A DNA stretch of 64,000 nucleotides from Acetobacter fallax (lineage in GTDB: Bacteria > Pseudomonadota > Alphaproteobacteria > Acetobacterales > Acetobacteraceae), in assembly GCF_011516735.1 (NCBI RefSeq), contig NZ_WOSX01000001.1, forward strand, positions 248,001-312,000, written 5' to 3'. Made by a program: the position numbers and the translations under genes. Positions 60,025-64,000 of this stretch are shown here, in pieces (the stretch's first letter is position 1; each line of letters opens with the position of its first letter). Below the pieces are notes generated by a model, which was not told the origin of the DNA, ran no database searches, and saw nothing but the letters and a program-made list of their open reading frames with translations.

Positions 60025-61131
60025 CTATGAAAGCGGCAGGTTATGAACCAGCTTGTGAATGAAATGCAGCTTACTCGCGATCGTTGGTGTGATGACAAAC
60101 GGGTAGAGGTCTGGCTGCCCCATCGATCTGTTGAGCGAATTGACGGCCAGTGTCAGAGGTAACCAGGCCTGAATGATCTGGTCAAACGCAGCCGACCCGT
60201 ATGGATCGAAATCGAAATGCCGCGTCAGGCTGTCATCCTGGACAATGACGGGATCGACGGCAACTCCATAGGCAACGGCTGTCTCCAGCGTGTCAACGAT
60301 ATGCAGATAATGCGCCCATGTTTCCGCGAAATCCTCCCAGGGGTGGGTGGTCGCGTAGGCGCTGACATAGTCTTCGGTCCATCCGGCGGGGGGGCCGTTC
60401 TGATAATGTGTTTGCAGGGCGGTGCCGTAATCCAGGGAATCATCGCCGAAAACGGCCCGGCAGGCCTCTGTATTGCCGGCGTTTCTGACCAGGATATTCC
60501 AGTAATAATGGCCGACCTCATGCCGGAAATGCCCGAGCAGCGTCCGGTAATGCTCGCCCATTTCGACACGCATTTTTTCGCGCTCCGCATCGTCTGCCTC
60601 GCGCAACGCTATGGTGATCACCCCCTCATCATGACCGGTCATGATTTTTTGTGACTGGTCACCATCCGGCGGATCGTCGGGGAAGTTGAAAACGAGGCCT
60701 CCGGTCGGGTCTTCGGCGCGGGTTTTCATGGGAAGGTTCAGTCTGAGCAGACTGTAGAACAGCCGGTGTTTGGCCTGTTCGAGCTGCCGCCAGCGCTCCA
60801 GGTTTCCGTCTTTTGTCAGATCGGGAATGACGTGATTATAGCGGCAGGCGACGCAGAACGCGTCTTCGCCGCCTTCTGGCAACAGCCAGTTGCACACGTC
60901 GTATTCCGCGTTGGAACAGAAAAAACGCGGTGCGTGGCTTTCAGCGACGACCGGCAGCCAGTCGCCGGTCGCAGGACCGCTGGCCGGAGCGGCCGGGTCA
61001 TCGCCGCCCGCATCGAGGGCCAGCATATCAATGGCTTCGCTGGCAAATCCCAGCCGCCTTGAACAGCAACCGCAGAACGTATTTTCAAAGAACACAATCT
61101 GTCTGCATCCCTGACAGACGAAAAGTTTCAT
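60025..61131 (-). CDS. putative zinc-binding metallopeptidase with N-terminal zinc ribbon
   Basis: A 368-residue protein. Its N-terminus has a Cys-rich ribbon (Cys6, Cys9, Cys20, Cys22/23) and a second Cys pair group (72, 80, 93, 96). The catalytic motif HEVGH is at 204-208 in a GHFRHEVGHYYW context, with the EDFAETWAHYLH helix near 285 probably supplying the third ligand. The family (Peptidase_Mx type) is poorly characterised. Gene context with transglutaminases and ATP-grasp suggests processing of the peptide the cluster builds. The ATG at 61131 was chosen; the frame is open to 61398 without coding features. Confidence 0.82.
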   Translation of the reverse strand: MKLFVCQGCRQIVFFENTFCGCCSRRLGFASEAIDMLALDAGGDDPAAPASGPATGDWLPVVAESHAPRFFCSNAEYDVCNWLLPEGGEDAFCVACRYNHVIPDLTKDGNLERWRQLEQAKHRLFYSLLRLNLPMKTRAEDPTGGLVFNFPDDPPDGDQSQKIMTGHDEGVITIALREADDAEREKMRVEMGEHYRTLLGHFRHEVGHYYWNILVRNAGNTEACRAVFGDDSLDYGTALQTHYQNGPPAGWTEDYVSAYATTHPWEDFAETWAHYLHIVDTLETAVAYGVAVDPVIVQDDSLTRHFDFDPYGSAAFDQIIQAWLPLTLAVNSLNRSMGQPDLYPFVITPTIASKLHFIHKLVHNLPLS

Positions 61132-61222
61132 AGTCGATCCGCTCCAGCTTCTTTGCCCGTTATCGGGCCTGTTAACGCGCCGGACAGGTTCACCGTTCCT
61201 TCTGCCTTTGATCTGCTCCGGT

Positions 61223-64000
61223 TCAGAACCGGCGCAGATCGAGCGTGCGGGGCTGTTCCAGCGACCGTTCGAGGCGGGGTGCCGGCATGGCGCCGGGGGT
61301 GTGGCCGATCGGGAAGAAGCGGATTCGGCGGCGGGCTTCGGCCTCGCTGGCGTTGACGGGGCGGGTTTCGTAATTGCGGCCGCCGGGGTGGACGACATGG
61401 TAGGTCAGGCCGCCGATGCTGCGGCCTGACCAGGTGTCGTAGATATCGAACACCAGCGGGGTTTCGACCCCGATGGTCGGGTGCAGGGCGCTTGGGGGAT
61501 TCCAGGCTTTGAAGCGGACGCCGCCAACATACTCACCCTGTCGTTCCGTCCGGCTCAGGGGGACTCCGACGCCGTTGCAGGAGAGGATGTAGCGTTCATC
61601 GACCCAGCCGGTAACGAGGGCCTGGACGCGTTCGACGGAGCTGTCGACATAGCGGGCGGTGCCACCTGCCGCCGGTTCTTCGGCGAGGGTGTTCCAGGGT
61701 TCGAGGGCGGTGCGGAGTTCGAGCGTCATGCCGAGTTCGGAGATGGCGCCGATTTCCGGGAAACGGAATGCGAAGTGCGGCAGGAACCAGTCCGCGTCGA
61801 GGGGCGCGCCGAACTGGGAGAGTTCGGCGATGGCGTCGCGGAAATCCTGTTCGACGTAATGCGGGAGCATGAAATCATCATGCAGGCGTGTGCCCCATCG
61901 GACCAGGCGGCGCTCGTAGGGGGTTTTCCAGAAGGCGGCGACGCAGGCGCGCATCAGGAGCGCCTGGGCGGCGGCCATGCGGTGATGCGGCGGCATCTCG
62001 AAGGCGCGGTATTCCACGAGACCGAGCCGGCCTGAGCTGCTTTCCGGGGCGTAGAGTTTGTCGATGCAGAACTCGGTTCTGTGGGTGTTGCCCGTCATGT
62101 CCGCGAACAGATTGCGGAACAGGCGGTCGGTCAGCCAGGGGGGTGTGAACTGCTGCCGGCTGATCTGACGGAATGCGATTTCGAGTTCGTAGAGTGAGTC
62201 CTGTCTGGCTTCGTCGATACGCGGGTGCTGCGAACTGGGGCCGATAAACAGGCCGCTGAACAGGTACGACAGCGACGGGTGGTTATGCCAGAAGCTGGCA
62301 AGTGAACGGAGCAGATCCGGGCGACGCAGGAACGGGCTGTCCTCCGCTCTTGCCGCGCCCATGACGACGTGATTGCCGCCGCCGGTTCCGACATGGCGCC
62401 CGTCGAGCATGAATTTTTCGGCGGTGAGGCCGACGCCGCGGGCTTCGTCATAGAGCTGGCGGCTGCGGGTTTCGTGCTCATCCCAGCTTGCGGCGGGGTG
62501 GACGTTGACTTCGATGACGCCGGGATCGGGCGTGACGGAAAAGGAGAGCAGGCGCGGATCGCGGGGCGGGGCATATCCTTCGAGCACGATTTTCCGGCCG
62601 AACTCGGTGGCTGTTGCCTCGACTGCGGCGCAGAGATCCAGCCAGTCTTCGACGGCGGTGAGCGGCGGGCAGAAGATATGCAGAATCCCGTTACGCGCCT
62701 CGACTGTGAGGGCAGTCCGCACTTCAGCCGGCTCCTCGCGGCCGATAGCGAGCAGATGTTCGTCAAAGGCCTGCTCTGTCGTGAGGCGCCACGGTTTACG
62801 GACCGGATAGGGCGGAAGGGCCGGAAGATCCGAGAGCTGCGCGCCGGGGCCTTCGGGAGAACGGGCTGACCGGCTGATCAGATCCGGCACGGAAGCACCG
62901 TAGGCTGTGCCGGTGCGCCGCACGAAAGACGGATGAGGCGGGAGCGGATATTTCGGCGCGAACGGATCGGCCTCGACCTGCGGCTCAATATGCCCGGTTT
63001 CTGCCCAGGGAAGGCTTTGCAGTGGCAGACGGAAGCCGATCGAGGAATCGCCGGGGACGAGGAAAATGGTATCGCCACGCAGGAACCAGCGTCCGGACTG
63101 CCAGCGTCGCACGCCGTCCCGGAGCACGACGCGAAGTGGCAGGACCGAGCCTGATTCGCGGGACAGGCCGCGTTCGAAAACGCGGGCCAGGCGGTCGCGC
63201 TCCAGCGGGTCATCGAGCTTCGAGTCTTCGGCCAGCACATTGGCCGGCAGGCGATGTTCACGCCACAGATAGTAATGGATGTCTTCGTAGGCCGGCGTGA
63301 CCAGTTCCGGGTCTACCTGCAATTTTTCGGCGAGCGACCGGGCGAAACGGCGGGCATCGTGCTCGGTTGCGTTATCCTTGTCGTCATCGGATGCCAGCAG
63401 CGAACGATCGAGCCACACCGGTTCGCCGTCGACCCGCCAGTAGCAGGTGAGCGCCCAGCGCGGCAGCTGTTCGCCGGGGTAATGTTTACCGAACAGCGTC
63501 ATGTAAGCGGAGCCTGGCGACCAGAGCGGCATCAGGCGGTTCAGAAGACGTCCGGCACAGGCGCGTTTGGTCGGGCCGAGGGCTTCGATATTCCACTCGG
63601 GCGCATCCATGTCGTCCGCGGCGATGAAGGTTGGTTCGCCGCCCATGGTCAGGCGGACATCACCGGCGTTCAGCTGCGCGTCGACTTTTTCTCCGGCTGC
63701 CAGGATCGCCTGCCAGGTGGTGTCGTCGTACGGTTTTGTCGTGCGGGGCGATTCGGCGATGCGTTCGACCTGCATGACGAACGAAAATTTCGTTTCGCAG
63801 GCTTCGACGCCGCCGGAAATCGGCGCCGCGGAACTCGGTTCGGGGGTTGCCGCGAGGGGAATGTGCCCTTCGCCGGCCAGCATGCCGGATGTTGCATCGA
63901 GGCCGATCCAGCCGGCGCCGGGCAGGTAGACTTCGGCCCAGGCGTGCAGATCCGTGAAATCCGTCTCTGGTCCCGCCGGGCCATCGACCGGTTTTTCATC
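61223..64000 (-). CDS. transglutaminase-like protein with DUF2126 (5' part outside window)
   Basis: At least 925 residues, with the start beyond the right edge. The visible N-terminal end has the second half of a transglutaminase core: DLHAWAEVYLPGAGWIGLD contains the His and Asp of the triad, while the catalytic Cys would lie outside the window. The long C-terminal region (about 830 residues) is DUF2126-like, with GGEPTFIAADDMDAPEWN, GGGNHVVMGAA and YRAFEMPPHHRMAAAQALLMRA. An internal ATG at 63883 is not the start. DUF2126/transglutaminase proteins are recurrent partners of ATP-grasp/alpha-E pairs. Function is uncharacterised. Confidence 0.87.
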   Translation of the reverse strand, partial: DEKPVDGPAGPETDFTDLHAWAEVYLPGAGWIGLDATSGMLAGEGHIPLAATPEPSSAAPISGGVEACETKFSFVMQVERIAESPRTTKPYDDTTWQAILAAGEKVDAQLNAGDVRLTMGGEPTFIAADDMDAPEWNIEALGPTKRACAGRLLNRLMPLWSPGSAYMTLFGKHYPGEQLPRWALTCYWRVDGEPVWLDRSLLASDDDKDNATEHDARRFARSLAEKLQVDPELVTPAYEDIHYYLWREHRLPANVLAEDSKLDDPLERDRLARVFERGLSRESGSVLPLRVVLRDGVRRWQSGRWFLRGDTIFLVPGDSSIGFRLPLQSLPWAETGHIEPQVEADPFAPKYPLPPHPSFVRRTGTAYGASVPDLISRSARSPEGPGAQLSDLPALPPYPVRKPWRLTTEQAFDEHLLAIGREEPAEVRTALTVEARNGILHIFCPPLTAVEDWLDLCAAVEATATEFGRKIVLEGYAPPRDPRLLSFSVTPDPGVIEVNVHPAASWDEHETRSRQLYDEARGVGLTAEKFMLDGRHVGTGGGNHVVMGAARAEDSPFLRRPDLLRSLASFWHNHPSLSYLFSGLFIGPSSQHPRIDEARQDSLYELEIAFRQISRQQFTPPWLTDRLFRNLFADMTGNTHRTEFCIDKLYAPESSSGRLGLVEYRAFEMPPHHRMAAAQALLMRACVAAFWKTPYERRLVRWGTRLHDDFMLPHYVEQDFRDAIAELSQFGAPLDADWFLPHFAFRFPEIGAISELGMTLELRTALEPWNTLAEEPAAGGTARYVDSSVERVQALVTGWVDERYILSCNGVGVPLSRTERQGEYVGGVRFKAWNPPSALHPTIGVETPLVFDIYDTWSGRSIGGLTYHVVHPGGRNYETRPVNASEAEARRRIRFFPIGHTPGAMPAPRLERSLEQPRTLDLRRF

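Noticed and set aside
1..64000. CRISPR arrays, prophage genes, insertion sequences
   Set aside because: No evenly spaced direct repeats, transposase, integrase or phage structural genes were found on either strand; the repeated sequences present are irregularly placed mosaics.

Overview
The window looks like chromosome of an alphaproteobacterium, most likely an acetic acid bacterium (Acetobacteraceae). The reasons are the gene orders lptF-lptG-lptD-surA-rsmA, mfd-sdhE-recG, smpB-dapA and pheA-kdsB-cytochrome c, a 6S RNA between zapA and the 5-formyl-THF cyclo-ligase gene, a COG4111-type NAD regulator beside nadB, and many copies of a modular intergenic repeat. This placement rests on recognition of families and synteny; no search was run.

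Layout. 0.5-7.5 kb: outer-membrane and LPS transport genes (lptF, lptG, lptD), the periplasmic chaperone surA and the rRNA methylase rsmA, all on +. 7.6-10.5 kb: a ferritin-like protein, rlmE and a Ppx/GppA phosphatase on -. 10.6 kb: tRNA-Gln(CTG), then a cupin gene. 11.4-12.1 kb: an apparently gene-free G-rich stretch. 12.1-20.0 kb: a compact defence island on +, made of an AbrB-type antitoxin and Doc/Fic toxin, then hsdM, hsdS, a GIY-YIG/DUF4357 protein and hsdR, the last four joined by 4-bp overlaps. 20-26 kb: mfd, sdhE and recG. 26-30 kb: a degenerate-GGDEF/EAL protein, an LpxR-type lipid A deacylase and a double cold-shock protein. 30-34.6 kb: smpB, dapA, pheA, kdsB and a membrane-anchored cytochrome c. 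34.8-41.9 kb: a flavin monooxygenase behind a long inverted repeat, hisN, serA, comM, a small CsbD gene and an AlkA-type glycosylase. 42-47 kb: a TonB-like protein, AMP nucleosidase, a thioesterase, a phosphoribosyltransferase and a glycosyltransferase-like protein. 47-50 kb: ymdB-type phosphodiesterase, 5-formyl-THF cyclo-ligase, 6S RNA, zapA and its partner. 50-56 kb: thiE, nadB, the NAD regulator, a beta-carbonic anhydrase and a secreted EEP-family protein. 56.4 kb to the right edge: a cluster of two transglutaminase-like proteins, an ATP-grasp/alpha-E fusion and a zinc metallopeptidase, all on -.

Two regions carry most of the interest. One is the toxin-antitoxin plus type I restriction unit with an extra GIY-YIG protein. 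The other is the transglutaminase/ATP-grasp/alpha-E/metallopeptidase cluster, which belongs to a predicted but biochemically obscure peptide-modification system. A third theme is a mosaic repeat family with copies near 20.1, 30.7, 36.5, 40.6, 50.3, 51.2 and 56.2 kb. Some of these copies create false N-terminal extensions on neighbouring genes. No CRISPR array, prophage, insertion sequence or rRNA gene was seen.
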